Part shown: piece by piece, positions 8,041-15,564 of the stretch
How the letters are laid out: every line of letters begins with the position of its first letter
Numbering within the stretch: position 1 is the stretch's first letter
Source: Thermoactinomyces intermedius
GTDB lineage: Bacteria; Bacillota; Bacilli; Thermoactinomycetales; Thermoactinomycetaceae
Length of the DNA: 64,000 nt
Assembly: GCF_016055025.1 (NCBI RefSeq)
Contig: NZ_JAECVW010000003.1
Reading direction: 5' to 3' (one strand)
Program-made: the position numbers and the translations under genes
The notes under the pieces: generated by a model
What the model saw: the letters and a program-made list of their open reading frames with translations, nothing else
What the model was told of the DNA's origin: nothing
The model's database searches: none

Positions 8041-9084
8041 ATGTGGTCACTGAGGCGATGGAGTTTGGTTCTCCGGATCAGTTTTGTCTATGCGGGAACC
8101 GCGGTGGGGGCCGGATTTGCTTCCGGACAGGAAATCATGCAGTTTTTTACTTCTCATGGGAAAGACAGCATTTGGGCAGTCCTGTTTGCCGTCGGGATGT
8201 TTTCGTGGCTGGGGGTTCGCATGCTTCTTTTGGGAAGCCGGTTGGGCACCCCTTCTTATGAAGATTTCAACTGTTATTTGTTTGGCGAATATTGGGGGAA
8301 ATGGATGAGCCGGTTGATCAGTCTCATGTTATTCGGCATCACAACCGCCATGTTGTCCGGCTCGGGAGCTTTGTTTGAAGAACAACTTGGCTTGTCTTTT
8401 CATCTGGGGGTCCTGGCGACGATCTTCATTGCATATGTCGTGATTTTAAGGGGAATGGACGGCATCTTGTCGGTCAATTCCCTGGTCGTTCCCATGATGC
8501 TTCTGTTTATCGGAATGGTTGCGCTTCATACCTGGAAGACAGCGGATTGGTCTTCTTATATGCCCTTTCCATTGGGGCCGTCCCGCTATCATTGGCTGGT
8601 GCCGTCCCTCATTTACGTGGCTTATAATTTGTCGTTGATGCAGGCGGTCTTGATTCCGTTGGGGGCCAAAGTGGCCGATGAGCCTGTGGTGATGGCGGGA
8701 GGGCTGTTGGGCGGCTTGGGATTGGGGTTGATGCTTTTTGCCAGCAACCTCGCCATGCAGATATATTGGACGGATGTGTCTCATCTGAAGATTCCCATGG
8801 CTTTTGTCATCAGCCGTTTGGGTGCCGGGCTCAAATACTTTTTTTTGTTGGTGATGTGGGCGGAGATTTTGACAACTCTCATCGGTAATGTATACGGGTT
8901 GACGGTCAGTTTGAAACCATGGATTCCGTACCGTCCGGCGACCGTGATGGCCGTGATCTTTGGATTGGGCTATTTGTTTTCCTTGTTCGGTTTTCCGGTG
9001 TTGATCGGGTTTTTGTACCCTTTTTTCGGTTATGCCGGGCTGATGACCCTGATCCGGTTGGCACTTTGCCGTTTGCCGGCATAA
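8041..9084 (+). CDS. YkvI-like multi-spanning membrane protein (putative transporter)
   Basis: This 347-residue hydrophobic protein has about ten predicted helices. The N-terminal segment ISFVYAGTAVGAGFASGQEIMQFFT, with its small-residue helix break, is characteristic of the YkvI family within the APC-like transporter superfamily. AAAGGAG at 8024-8030 precedes ATG 8041. The substrate is unknown; family members have been compared with amino acid or branched-chain transporters, but that is not established. The next gene starts 31 bases after the stop with its own strong ribosome binding site, so the two are probably one transcript. Confidence 0.8.
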   Translation: MWSLRRWSLVLRISFVYAGTAVGAGFASGQEIMQFFTSHGKDSIWAVLFAVGMFSWLGVRMLLLGSRLGTPSYEDFNCYLFGEYWGKWMSRLISLMLFGITTAMLSGSGALFEEQLGLSFHLGVLATIFIAYVVILRGMDGILSVNSLVVPMMLLFIGMVALHTWKTADWSSYMPFPLGPSRYHWLVPSLIYVAYNLSLMQAVLIPLGAKVADEPVVMAGGLLGGLGLGLMLFASNLAMQIYWTDVSHLKIPMAFVISRLGAGLKYFFLLVMWAEILTTLIGNVYGLTVSLKPWIPYRPATVMAVIFGLGYLFSLFGFPVLIGFLYPFFGYAGLMTLIRLALCRLPA

Positions 9085-9115
9085 ATTGTTAAAAAACGGG
9101 GAAGGAGGGGACGGC

Positions 9116-9673
9116 ATGCATTTTGTGTATATCGTGGCCGGCGCTTATCTGATGGGGGCTTTGCCGCTTCATCTCTGGGCTTTGGGAAAGCATCCGTTCC
9201 GGTCCCGATTGCAGCCGCGCGAATATTTTTTAATGATTGTGATCGACTTGGTAAAAGGAATGGCGGCCACCCTTTTCGGCATGGCTTTGGGAGGTTGGCC
9301 GGGAGCGTGTCTGGCGGCGGTCTTGGTTGTCGCCGGCAGCATGTATTCTGTGTTTTTGGGTTTTCAAGGGAATTACGGATTGACCGTCGCCGCGGGAGCA
9401 TTGCTGATTTTGAGCCCTGTGCTGGTTTTGGTGGGAATCATTATTTATTTTTTCAGTTTGCTGTTTACCCGTTATCTGTTTTTGTCCACACTGCTTACGA
9501 CTATGGCGATGATTGTTCTCGGATTGATTCTGGTGACCCATTTTTATGCCTGGCTGGTCATTTTGGTTTTGGGAAGCCTCATTCTCTTTAGGATGAAGCC
9601 GAATTGGCGGCACATCCGCCGGAATTTGGAACCGCCGTACCGGTTTAAAAAGTTCTTTCGCCGGATACATTAA
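9116..9673 (+). CDS. PlsY-like membrane protein lacking acyltransferase catalytic motifs
   Basis: This 185-residue protein has about five membrane helices. It aligns along its length with PlsY, the acyl-phosphate:glycerol-3-phosphate acyltransferase: GAYLMGALPLHLWALGK at the start, DLVKGMAATLFGMAL, then VFLGFQGNYGLTVAAGALL, and a basic C-terminal NWRHIRRNLEPPYRFKKF. The PlsY active-site motifs are gone. The SGNxGATNxxR loop is replaced by SRLQPREYF, and GHxFPxFxxFKGGKxVAT has become GSMYSVFLGFQGNYGLTV. It is therefore probably a non-catalytic paralogue. GAAGGAGGGG at 9101-9110 fixes ATG 9116. The function is unknown; it is co-transcribed with the YkvI-like gene. Confidence 0.7.
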   Translation: MHFVYIVAGAYLMGALPLHLWALGKHPFRSRLQPREYFLMIVIDLVKGMAATLFGMALGGWPGACLAAVLVVAGSMYSVFLGFQGNYGLTVAAGALLILSPVLVLVGIIIYFFSLLFTRYLFLSTLLTTMAMIVLGLILVTHFYAWLVILVLGSLILFRMKPNWRHIRRNLEPPYRFKKFFRRIH

Positions 9674-9679
9674 AAATGC

Positions 9680-10474
9680 TCAAAGCGAAATGGAAATTTT
9701 GTATCCGGCATGTTTGCGCACCTGAAACACTCCGGTGTCAAAGATTAAGTATTGTGCTTTGATGCCGATCAATGTTCCGCGGAAAGCCGGTTGTTTTTTA
9801 AAGTTCAGGGAAGTGATTTTATCGGGAACTTGAAGCTGGGGATAAGTGAATTCATGAATTTCCGTCTCAGGAAGAATGTAAGGCTGGAATCGTTCCGGCA
9901 GTTTTTTGATCAGTTCTTTCCGGGTTTCATACAAATCCGCATCGTTGATTTCATTTTTCAGCATTTTGCGCCAGTTGGTTTTGTCCGTGATGAATTGGGA
10001 AAGGAAGATTTCCGCTTCGCCGGCGTCTTTGCGTGTGGCCACTTCCAAAATGGGCAATGCCTGTACCGCCCCTTGATCGATCCAGCGGTTGAACCGGTTG
10101 CTTTTTCGCGTGATGCCGACTTTGATATCGCTGGATAAAGCGAGGTAAACAATATGGGGGCACATGCAATGTTGCTCACCGAAGGCGTTGTCCCGGCAAG
10201 TTCCCTGCTGGAAATGGCACAATTCCGGCTTGACGATGCAAAGGTCATTGATCGGGAGTTTTTTAAAACAAGGAAAGCATGAGCTGTTGTTGCCGTAAAA
10301 TTTTTTGGTTTTCCGACCGCAATACCGGCATCTTAACTCATCAAGAAATCGGATTTCCATTTCCCTGCCCAAATAATCGTTCAAAGGGATGACTTGGTCA
10401 TCCACTTTCAGCTCATATTGTACAGGCCGGGAAGGGCGATGCTTCAGCGGCTCTAAAAATCCGGTGCATTTCAC
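9680..10474 (-). CDS. DUF2797 family protein with Cys-rich N-terminal half
   Basis: This 264-residue protein matches what I know of DUF2797. An N-terminal beta-rich part is followed by Cys pairs (CRYCG, CFPC) and further Cys/His residues (CRDNAFGEQHCMCPHI) that could bind zinc. Then comes a GIY-YIG-like stretch, HIVYLALSSDIKVGITRKSNRFNRWIDQGA, resembling the core of small nucleases that handle nucleic acid. No function is established for the family. It converges with the PlsY-like gene, with six bases between the stops. The start ATG at 10472-10474 lies just after a purine-rich AAGGAGTTTTAC. Confidence 0.75.
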   Translation of the reverse strand: MKCTGFLEPLKHRPSRPVQYELKVDDQVIPLNDYLGREMEIRFLDELRCRYCGRKTKKFYGNNSSCFPCFKKLPINDLCIVKPELCHFQQGTCRDNAFGEQHCMCPHIVYLALSSDIKVGITRKSNRFNRWIDQGAVQALPILEVATRKDAGEAEIFLSQFITDKTNWRKMLKNEINDADLYETRKELIKKLPERFQPYILPETEIHEFTYPQLQVPDKITSLNFKKQPAFRGTLIGIKAQYLIFDTGVFQVRKHAGYKISISL

Positions 10475-10570
10475 TGTAAAACTCCTTATCTTTATGGAAT
10501 CGACTTAATATATTAGTATAGCAAACGGGAAAGTGCCCAACAATGAAAAGTCGGGAGAATCACCGTGATC

Positions 10571-10599
10571 TTTCGGAAAGGGAATGCATATAGTATACT
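10571..10599 (+). promoter_or_regulatory. Putative promoter of the small-protein/SDH protease unit
   Basis: A good -10 (TATACT, 10594-10599) has a weak -35 candidate (TTTCGG, 10571-10576) 17 bases upstream. Confidence 0.4.
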
Positions 10600-10641
10600 A
10601 AAAAAAGGAGCTTGCGAATGAGACAAGGAGGGAAGCAAGCG

Positions 10642-10809
10642 ATGTTTGACACACTCCTTCTAGCCAAAGAGAAATTGTTGCGCGAAAACAACCGGAACGA
10701 TTTTGATTGCTTTGCCAAATCGGTGCAAAAGCTGAAAAGGGATATGGAGGCATTGGGGATCAAGCCGACGAAAGAAAAGTTGTACGGGCGACCCTATCAA
10801 AGCCAATAA
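10642..10809 (+). CDS. 55-residue hypothetical protein upstream of an SDH-type protease
   Basis: AAGGAGGG at 10625-10632 fixes ATG 10642. The product starts MFDTLLLAKEKLLRENNRND and is charged and probably helical (AKSVQKLKRDMEALG), ending in KEKLYGRPYQSQ. I recognise no family. The stop is 21 bases before the start of the next gene, so the two are almost certainly one operon. A role as partner or regulator of the downstream protease is an inference from that arrangement only. Confidence 0.6.
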   Translation: MFDTLLLAKEKLLRENNRNDFDCFAKSVQKLKRDMEALGIKPTKEKLYGRPYQSQ

Positions 10810-10829
10810 TGAAAAGAGAAGGAGATTCC

Positions 10830-11705
10830 ATGGATCACCAACACTTTCCGAAGCAAAGTCCTCTTTACCACGCTGTCCATCGCGACCGGTACGAACGGCA
10901 GGCATTGATGAGGGAATTGGAAAAGAAGACGGGACGCCGCATTTTGGTGTACATGGCGAACCTGACACATCCGGACAGTGCCATTACCCGGGAAGATATT
11001 GCTCCGTTTTATGAGATTGTTTCTTCTTTGGAGGACCAGTGTGATGTGGATTTGATCATCGAAAGCCCCGGAGGCGATCCGAATGCGGCGGAAACATTGG
11101 TGCACACGCTGTTTTCCAAAACCAGGCATCTTCGGGTGATTGTCCCGCAGGCAGCCAAGAGTGCGGCCACCTTGATCAGCCTGGCTGCGGATGAAATCGT
11201 GATGAGCGACACATCGGAACTGGGTCCGATCGATCCTCAGGTATCGATTCCGACCGTGCTCGGTTATCAATACCGGCCCGCTCAAGCGTTCCTGAACGGA
11301 CTCGAATTGATTAAAAAAGAGCATGCGAATGGACAACCTTTAAATGCAGCCTACCTCCCTTTTTTGCAGGGCGTGGATGCGGCATTGATCGACTTCTGCC
11401 ATAAATCGATTGAACATTCAAAACGTTTGGCCGTCAAGTGGTTGAGCCGGTCCATGCATAAAAACAATCCGCTGAAGGCCAAGCGGATTGCCGAGACGTT
11501 GATCAACATCGACAAATATCCGAATCACGGTTCAGTCATCGGGTATGAGGAGGCCAAAGCGATCGGGTTGAAAGTGGTGTACCTGCCGGCCGGGGATGAA
11601 TTCTGGCAGGGGATGTGGCGGCTTTACACGCGTTACTTGGTGTATATGCGTGAGAAAACCGCCGTGAAGCTGTTTGAAAGTCATGATGTCTCCATCATGG
11701 TTTAA
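10830..11705 (+). CDS. SDH-type ClpP/SppA-clan serine protease homologue
   Basis: This 291-residue protein belongs to the family named for serine dehydrogenase proteinase (SDH_sah), which shares the crotonase/ClpP fold. ILVYMANLTHPDSAI is followed by the oxyanion-type DLIIESPGGDPNAAETL and by PQAAKSAATLISLAADEIVMSD, where the Ser after Lys is the likely nucleophile. SELGPIDPQ follows, as in SppA/ClpP relatives. No signal peptide or membrane helix is evident, so it is probably cytoplasmic. AGAAGGAG precedes ATG 10830. The physiological substrate is unknown. Confidence 0.85.
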   Translation: MDHQHFPKQSPLYHAVHRDRYERQALMRELEKKTGRRILVYMANLTHPDSAITREDIAPFYEIVSSLEDQCDVDLIIESPGGDPNAAETLVHTLFSKTRHLRVIVPQAAKSAATLISLAADEIVMSDTSELGPIDPQVSIPTVLGYQYRPAQAFLNGLELIKKEHANGQPLNAAYLPFLQGVDAALIDFCHKSIEHSKRLAVKWLSRSMHKNNPLKAKRIAETLINIDKYPNHGSVIGYEEAKAIGLKVVYLPAGDEFWQGMWRLYTRYLVYMREKTAVKLFESHDVSIMV

Positions 11706-11720
11706 AATTTTATTTTTTTC
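11682..11720 (+). terminator. Possible terminator overlapping the protease stop
   Basis: CATGATG and CATCATG (11682-11699) form a perfect seven-base stem over four bases, followed by an A/T run containing TTTTATTTTTTT. The stem is short and overlaps the coding end. Confidence 0.4.
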
Positions 11721-11766
11721 ATTTTTTGTTGAAACTTTTCCGAAGCATGATCCGTTATAATAGACA

Positions 11767-11948
11767 GAGAAGCAAACAGACGCAGCACAAAGATGCAACA
11801 ATGGATGGAGCAGGGAAACCAACTTTCCTTTCCGATTGTAAATGGATGATCTCATGTTCTCACGCGTCACTGATGGCAAGTAGAAATCCAAAACGTTTGA
11901 CCCCCTTAAGCAGACAGGTTGGCGGGATCCGCCAACCTGTCTGCATTT
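11767..11948 (+). ncRNA. Candidate small RNA between the SDH protease gene and csoR
   Basis: A perfect TATAAT at 11756-11761 (without a good -35) and a very strong hairpin at 11911-11943 bracket about 180 bases. No open frame with a credible ribosome binding site lies between them. I do not recognise 6S, SRP, T-box or a known riboswitch core. It could equally be an untranslated remnant. Confidence 0.3.
11911..11943. terminator. Strong hairpin between convergent units
   Basis: CAGACAGGTTGGCGG and CCGCCAACCTGTCTG pair perfectly around a three-base loop. The T tract is modest on the plus side (GCATTTTC) and absent on the minus side. It separates the candidate RNA from the end of csoR. Confidence 0.65.
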
Positions 11949-11954
11949 TCACGC

Positions 11955-12275
11955 TTATTTCATCAACTTATTCATGGTGACAAGCAGTTCGTCAATCACT
12001 TCCATTTCCCCTTCTTGGAGACGTTCCACCACACAACTTCTCAAATGGCCTTCCAGAAGAATTTTGCCCACACTGTTTAAAGCCGATTGGATCGCTGCAA
12101 TCTGATTTAACACATCATCACAGTAAGTATCATTGTCGATCATTTTTTTGACGCCACGAATTTGTCCTTCAATGCGGTTGAGCCGGGAAATCAGATTGTT
12201 TTTCACTTTGTCGGGGTGGTGGCTTTTCCGGGGTGCCCCCGCCGGGCAATCCGAAGACGGTTTCTGCGTTTGCAT
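11955..12275 (-). CDS. csoR: CsoR/RcnR-family metal-sensing repressor
   Basis: This 106-residue all-helical regulator has the DUF156 signature LISRLNRIEGQIRGVKKMI. The Cu(I)-binding triad of CsoR is present as Cys52, His77 and Cys81 (YCDDV, LLEGHLRSC), so copper-responsive repression is the best guess; sulfide sensors of the same family lack the His. GCAGGTG just upstream sets the start at ATG 12275 rather than the in-frame ATG 30 bases earlier. A TATAAT lies about 30 bases upstream. No copper ATPase or chaperone gene is adjacent, and I found no classic CsoR box nearby. The hydrolase gene ends 40 bases upstream on the same strand. Confidence 0.85.
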   Translation of the reverse strand: MQTQKPSSDCPAGAPRKSHHPDKVKNNLISRLNRIEGQIRGVKKMIDNDTYCDDVLNQIAAIQSALNSVGKILLEGHLRSCVVERLQEGEMEVIDELLVTMNKLMK

Positions 12276-12314
12276 ACCATTCACCTGCTTTTTACAATGA
12301 TGCACTTGCTATCA

Positions 12315-13169
12315 TTATACCTGTTCAGGAGACAAATGCTTCAGAAAAAAAGAGGAGGTGGCTTGAATTGCTTCTTCCAGCTGAGGAGTCATTTTTTCAA
12401 AAGGATGGACCGCACCCATGGTGTGATTGGCCCCTTCGATGAGACAGAGAGAGGCCTTGTCTGCCAAATCAGCCATTTCTTGTGCTCCTTCCAAGAAGCC
12501 GGGGAGATCTTCGGTTCCTTGCACGATGAGCAGAGGAATATGCAGGTCGGAAAGCCGTTTTTTGATGTCAAACCGTTCCCGGTTCTGCCGGATGTCCTCG
12601 ATGACTTCCCGGCGGACGGGCAAAAGTTGTCCGGTGCGTGCATTGGATACATAGCCGATACCCTTGCGCTCGATGTCGTCCATCACTTCGGGAGCAAAGA
12701 AGTCGGCCCGGTGAATGCTGTTCCAAACGGCAACCGCTTTGATCCGGTCCGGGTGATCCAAGGCATGGATCAGGCTGTTGCCTCCTCCGCGGCTGTGGCC
12801 GAAAAGTCCGATTCGTCCCGGATCGATGGCATCCGCATGCGGAAAGTCCCCTTCGCGGACCTTTTGGATCAAAAAGGCCAAATCTTCCTGTTCCCGGCTG
12901 AAGGTGTTCAATGAAAATTTCTCCAACTCCGTAAAGTTTTCCAAATCCTCGCCGATTCCATTCATGGAAAAGTTAAACGTGACGGCAACAAAGCCGGTTT
13001 CTGCCAGTTTTTCGGCCAATACGGGGAAAAACCCCCAATCCTTGAATCCTTTGAAACCGTGGCAAATGAAAAGGACCGGCGAGGGTGATTGCAGTTTCGG
13101 CAAGCGGACATCTCCGCGGATGACACGATTTTCTTTTCCCAAATCGAAAGAAAAAGATTTTTTAAGCAA
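12315..13169 (-). CDS. Alpha/beta hydrolase of the dienelactone hydrolase type
   Basis: This cytoplasmic serine hydrolase of about 284 residues has the oxyanion HGFKGFKDWGFFP, a nucleophile elbow GHSRGGGNS, an acid in GTEDLPGF and a base in GANHTMG. The substrate is unknown; Bacillus relatives are annotated as general esterases or dienelactone hydrolases. The start is TTG at 13167-13169, preceded by GGAAGGGAGAG; no ATG or GTG is better placed. It reads away from the cobalamin operon, whose promoter lies about 60 bases upstream on the other strand. Confidence 0.82.
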   Translation of the reverse strand: MLKKSFSFDLGKENRVIRGDVRLPKLQSPSPVLFICHGFKGFKDWGFFPVLAEKLAETGFVAVTFNFSMNGIGEDLENFTELEKFSLNTFSREQEDLAFLIQKVREGDFPHADAIDPGRIGLFGHSRGGGNSLIHALDHPDRIKAVAVWNSIHRADFFAPEVMDDIERKGIGYVSNARTGQLLPVRREVIEDIRQNRERFDIKKRLSDLHIPLLIVQGTEDLPGFLEGAQEMADLADKASLCLIEGANHTMGAVHPFEKMTPQLEEAIQATSSFFLKHLSPEQV

Positions 13170-13204
13170 AGTGTTGTCTCTCCCTTCCGCTGCAGGTCTG
13201 AAAA

Positions 13205-13233
13205 TTGAAACCCGTTTTCCTTTCTTTTATAAT
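13205..13233 (+). promoter_or_regulatory. SigA-type promoter of the cobalamin operon
   Basis: TTGAAA (13205-13210) and a perfect TATAAT (13228-13233) are spaced 17 bases apart, about 25 bases before the riboswitch. Confidence 0.85.
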
Positions 13234-13258
13234 GATAACGAACGAAGTGAATAGAAGA

Positions 13259-13419
13259 AAAGGTCTTTCTCCGACAGGAGAAAGGTAATAGGGAAGACCG
13301 GTTGGAATCCGGCGCGGCCCCGCCACTGTATTTGGGGAGGACGGCTCTTGATGCCACTGTTTTCGCAAGAAAACGGGAAGGCGAGCCTGACGATGACCCA
13401 TAAGCCAGGAGACCTGCCT
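13259..13419 (+). promoter_or_regulatory. Adenosylcobalamin riboswitch
   Basis: The conserved blocks occur in order: AATAGGGAA, CCGG...TCCGG, GCGGCCCCGCCACTGTA, GATGCCACTG, GGGAAGGCG and the B12 box GATGACCCATAAGCCAGGAGACCTGCC (given here as the ordered core, 13392-13418). It precedes a vitamin B12 uptake operon, so repression by adenosylcobalamin is expected. Confidence 0.96.
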
Positions 13420-13519
13420 TTTCTGTTTACTTACGTTCTCCTTCGGGGGTGAGGAGAGACGTATGCACTTGGCCCGTTGTGTGTCTCATGCCGGGCTGGT
13501 GTTTTGCATGCATGTAACT

Positions 13520-13547
13520 CCTGTGCCCCGTCAGCACGGGTTTTTTT
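13520..13547 (+). terminator. Terminator of the cobalamin riboswitch
   Basis: CCTGTGC pairs with GCACGGG (one G-U pair) and is followed by seven T. A second hairpin at 13433-13463 between it and the aptamer may be the alternative fold. Confidence 0.85.
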
Positions 13548-13572
13548 ATTGGCAACAGAGAGGGGTTCAAAC

Positions 13573-14529
13573 ATGAAACAATGCAAGTGGAGAGTTTTTT
13601 CCCTGGGGATCGCACTTTTGGTCCTGATCGGCGGAATCGCCGGCTGTTCTCCGCAAAACCAGGATGATTCGGCCGTGCAATACGGGCCGATGCAAGACAG
13701 AAGCGTCCATTATCCGCTGACCCTGAAAGATCAGACAGGCAATCAGGTTCAGATTGAAAAAGAGCCGAAGCGTATCGTATCCCTGATGCCGAGCAACACG
13801 GAACTTTTATTTGCGCTGGGTGCGGGAAAGCAAGTGGTCGCGGTGTCCGATCAGGATGATTATCCGGGAGAAGTCAAAAATTTGCCCAAAGTCAGTGCAT
13901 TCCAAATCAATGCGGAACAAGTGGTGGCTTTAAAGCCGGATCTGGTTGTGGCAAGTTCCGGAAATGAAAAACAAGTCCTGGATCAATTGAAAAAAATGGG
14001 GATTCCCGTGTTGGTGGCCGATCCCAAAAGCACCAAAGAGATTTATGAGTCCATTGTCATCTTGTCGCAAGCAACCAATCATCTGAAAGAGGCGGACCAA
14101 TTGGTTGCCAAAATGGAAAAACAATTGCGGGCGGTTTATGCCAAGGTGGCTCAAATCCCGGAAGAAAAACGGGTGAAAGTGTGGATTGAATTGGACGGCA
14201 ACTTGTATACGGTCGGGGGAGACACCTTTATGCATGAATTGCTCCAATTGGCCGGCGGAAAAAACGTGGCGCAAGGGCTGAAAGGATGGCCCAAAGTTTC
14301 TCCGGAACAAGTGGTGAAATGGAATCCGGATGTGATTGTTTCGTTGCATGGCGATACCGAAGAAATCAAGAAAAGGGCAGGCTGGCAATCCATCCGTGCC
14401 ATTCAGGAAGGCCGGGTTTACGCACTGGAGCCGGATTTGTTGAGCCGTCCCGGTCCGCGTGTTTACGATGGGGTCAAACAATTGGCGGAAACATTGTATC
14501 CTGACCGGTTTGGTGAGAGTGCCCGATGA
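13573..14529 (+). CDS. btuF: Cobalamin-binding lipoprotein BtuF
   Basis: This 318-residue periplasmic-binding-type protein is anchored by a lipobox (GGIAGC, Cys near 25). The PF01497 fold is visible in KRIVSLMPSNTELLFALGAG, LKPDLVVASS and WNPDVIVSLHG. Its position behind a cobalamin riboswitch and before a permease and ATPase identifies the ligand as cobalamin or cobinamide rather than a siderophore. GAGAGGGG upstream fixes ATG 13573; the open frame extends further up but through the riboswitch terminator. It overlaps btuC by four bases (ATGA). Confidence 0.92.
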   Translation: MKQCKWRVFSLGIALLVLIGGIAGCSPQNQDDSAVQYGPMQDRSVHYPLTLKDQTGNQVQIEKEPKRIVSLMPSNTELLFALGAGKQVVAVSDQDDYPGEVKNLPKVSAFQINAEQVVALKPDLVVASSGNEKQVLDQLKKMGIPVLVADPKSTKEIYESIVILSQATNHLKEADQLVAKMEKQLRAVYAKVAQIPEEKRVKVWIELDGNLYTVGGDTFMHELLQLAGGKNVAQGLKGWPKVSPEQVVKWNPDVIVSLHGDTEEIKKRAGWQSIRAIQEGRVYALEPDLLSRPGPRVYDGVKQLAETLYPDRFGESAR

Positions 14530-15551
14530 CGATCGGCAAAATGAAGTGGTTGTGGGGAGGAGGGCTGTTGATCGCCCTGATCCTCTCCGTTTCCCTCGGG
14601 GTTTTTCTGGGAAGCACGCATGTCGGGTTTTGGACGGTGTGGAAAGTCATTTTGCAACATACCGGCCTGATGGACGGGGTGAACATGGATGAAGCCGACG
14701 CCGCCATTATTTGGGAGTTGCGGCTTCCCCGCGTGTTGTTGGTGGGGTTGGTCGGAGCTTGTCTGGCGACGGCCGGAGTGATTTATCAGGGATTGCTCAA
14801 AAACCATTTGGCGGACCCGTATATCTTGGGGGTGTCTTCCGGTGCGGCTGTCGGAGCGGCTTTGGCCATCATCACCGGCTGGGGGAACCGGTCCGGCTGG
14901 ATGCTTCCTCTTTTCGCTTTTCTGGGAGCTTGTCTGGCGCTTTTGTTGGTGCTTCAGCTGGGGAGAGGACGGGGAGCGTCGCAGGCGACGTCATTAATTC
15001 TGGCCGGTGTGGTGATCCAAGCGTTCTTCAGCGCGGTGTTGACCTTGGCCATTTCGACTTCCCCGGAGGAAATGCAGCGGATTCAATTTTGGCTGATGGG
15101 CAGTTTTGCTTTTCGTGGGTGGCAACACATCGGTTTGATGCTGCCATTTTTTCTCATCGGCTTTTTCGTTTGCTGGCGGTTTTCACGGGAACTGAATTTG
15201 ATGGCGTTGGGAGAAAGATCGGCTCACCATCTTGGCGTCCATGTGGAGAAAATGCGGATTTTTTTATTGATCATCGCTTCCCTGATGACCAGTGCGGCTG
15301 TCGCCGTTTCGGGAATGATTGGTTTTGTCGGATTGGTGGTCCCTCACATCATGCGCATGTTGACGGGGGCCGATCACCGGTTTTTGCTTCCTTTGTCGGC
15401 GTTGTTCGGGGCTTCCTTTCTCATTTGGGCCGACGGGTTGTCCCGGATGGTGCTGGCCCCTCAGGAACTTCCGATTGGTGTGGTGACAGCCTTTGTGGGG
15501 GCTCCTTTTTTCGCGGGCATTTTGCGCAGACATCAGAGAAGTCAGGGATGA
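14526..15551 (+). CDS. btuC: Cobalamin ABC transporter permease BtuC (FecCD family)
   Basis: This 341-residue protein has about ten membrane helices. FecCD hallmarks are LRLPRVLLVGLVGACLATAG, LADPYILGVSSGAAVGA, the cytoplasmic loop ELNLMALGERSAHHLGV that contacts the ATPase, and GMIGFVGLVVPHIMRML. ATG 14526 overlaps the btuF stop, so translation is coupled. The ATPase gene follows after 13 bases. Confidence 0.94.
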   Translation: MTIGKMKWLWGGGLLIALILSVSLGVFLGSTHVGFWTVWKVILQHTGLMDGVNMDEADAAIIWELRLPRVLLVGLVGACLATAGVIYQGLLKNHLADPYILGVSSGAAVGAALAIITGWGNRSGWMLPLFAFLGACLALLLVLQLGRGRGASQATSLILAGVVIQAFFSAVLTLAISTSPEEMQRIQFWLMGSFAFRGWQHIGLMLPFFLIGFFVCWRFSRELNLMALGERSAHHLGVHVEKMRIFLLIIASLMTSAAVAVSGMIGFVGLVVPHIMRMLTGADHRFLLPLSALFGASFLIWADGLSRMVLAPQELPIGVVTAFVGAPFFAGILRRHQRSQG

Positions 15552-15564
15552 AAGGAGACAAACG

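Noticed and set aside
11726..11980. 84-codon plus-strand frame in the csoR intergenic region
   Set aside because: No ribosome binding site, and it runs through the strong hairpin at 11911-11943 and into csoR. The region is better explained as untranslated.
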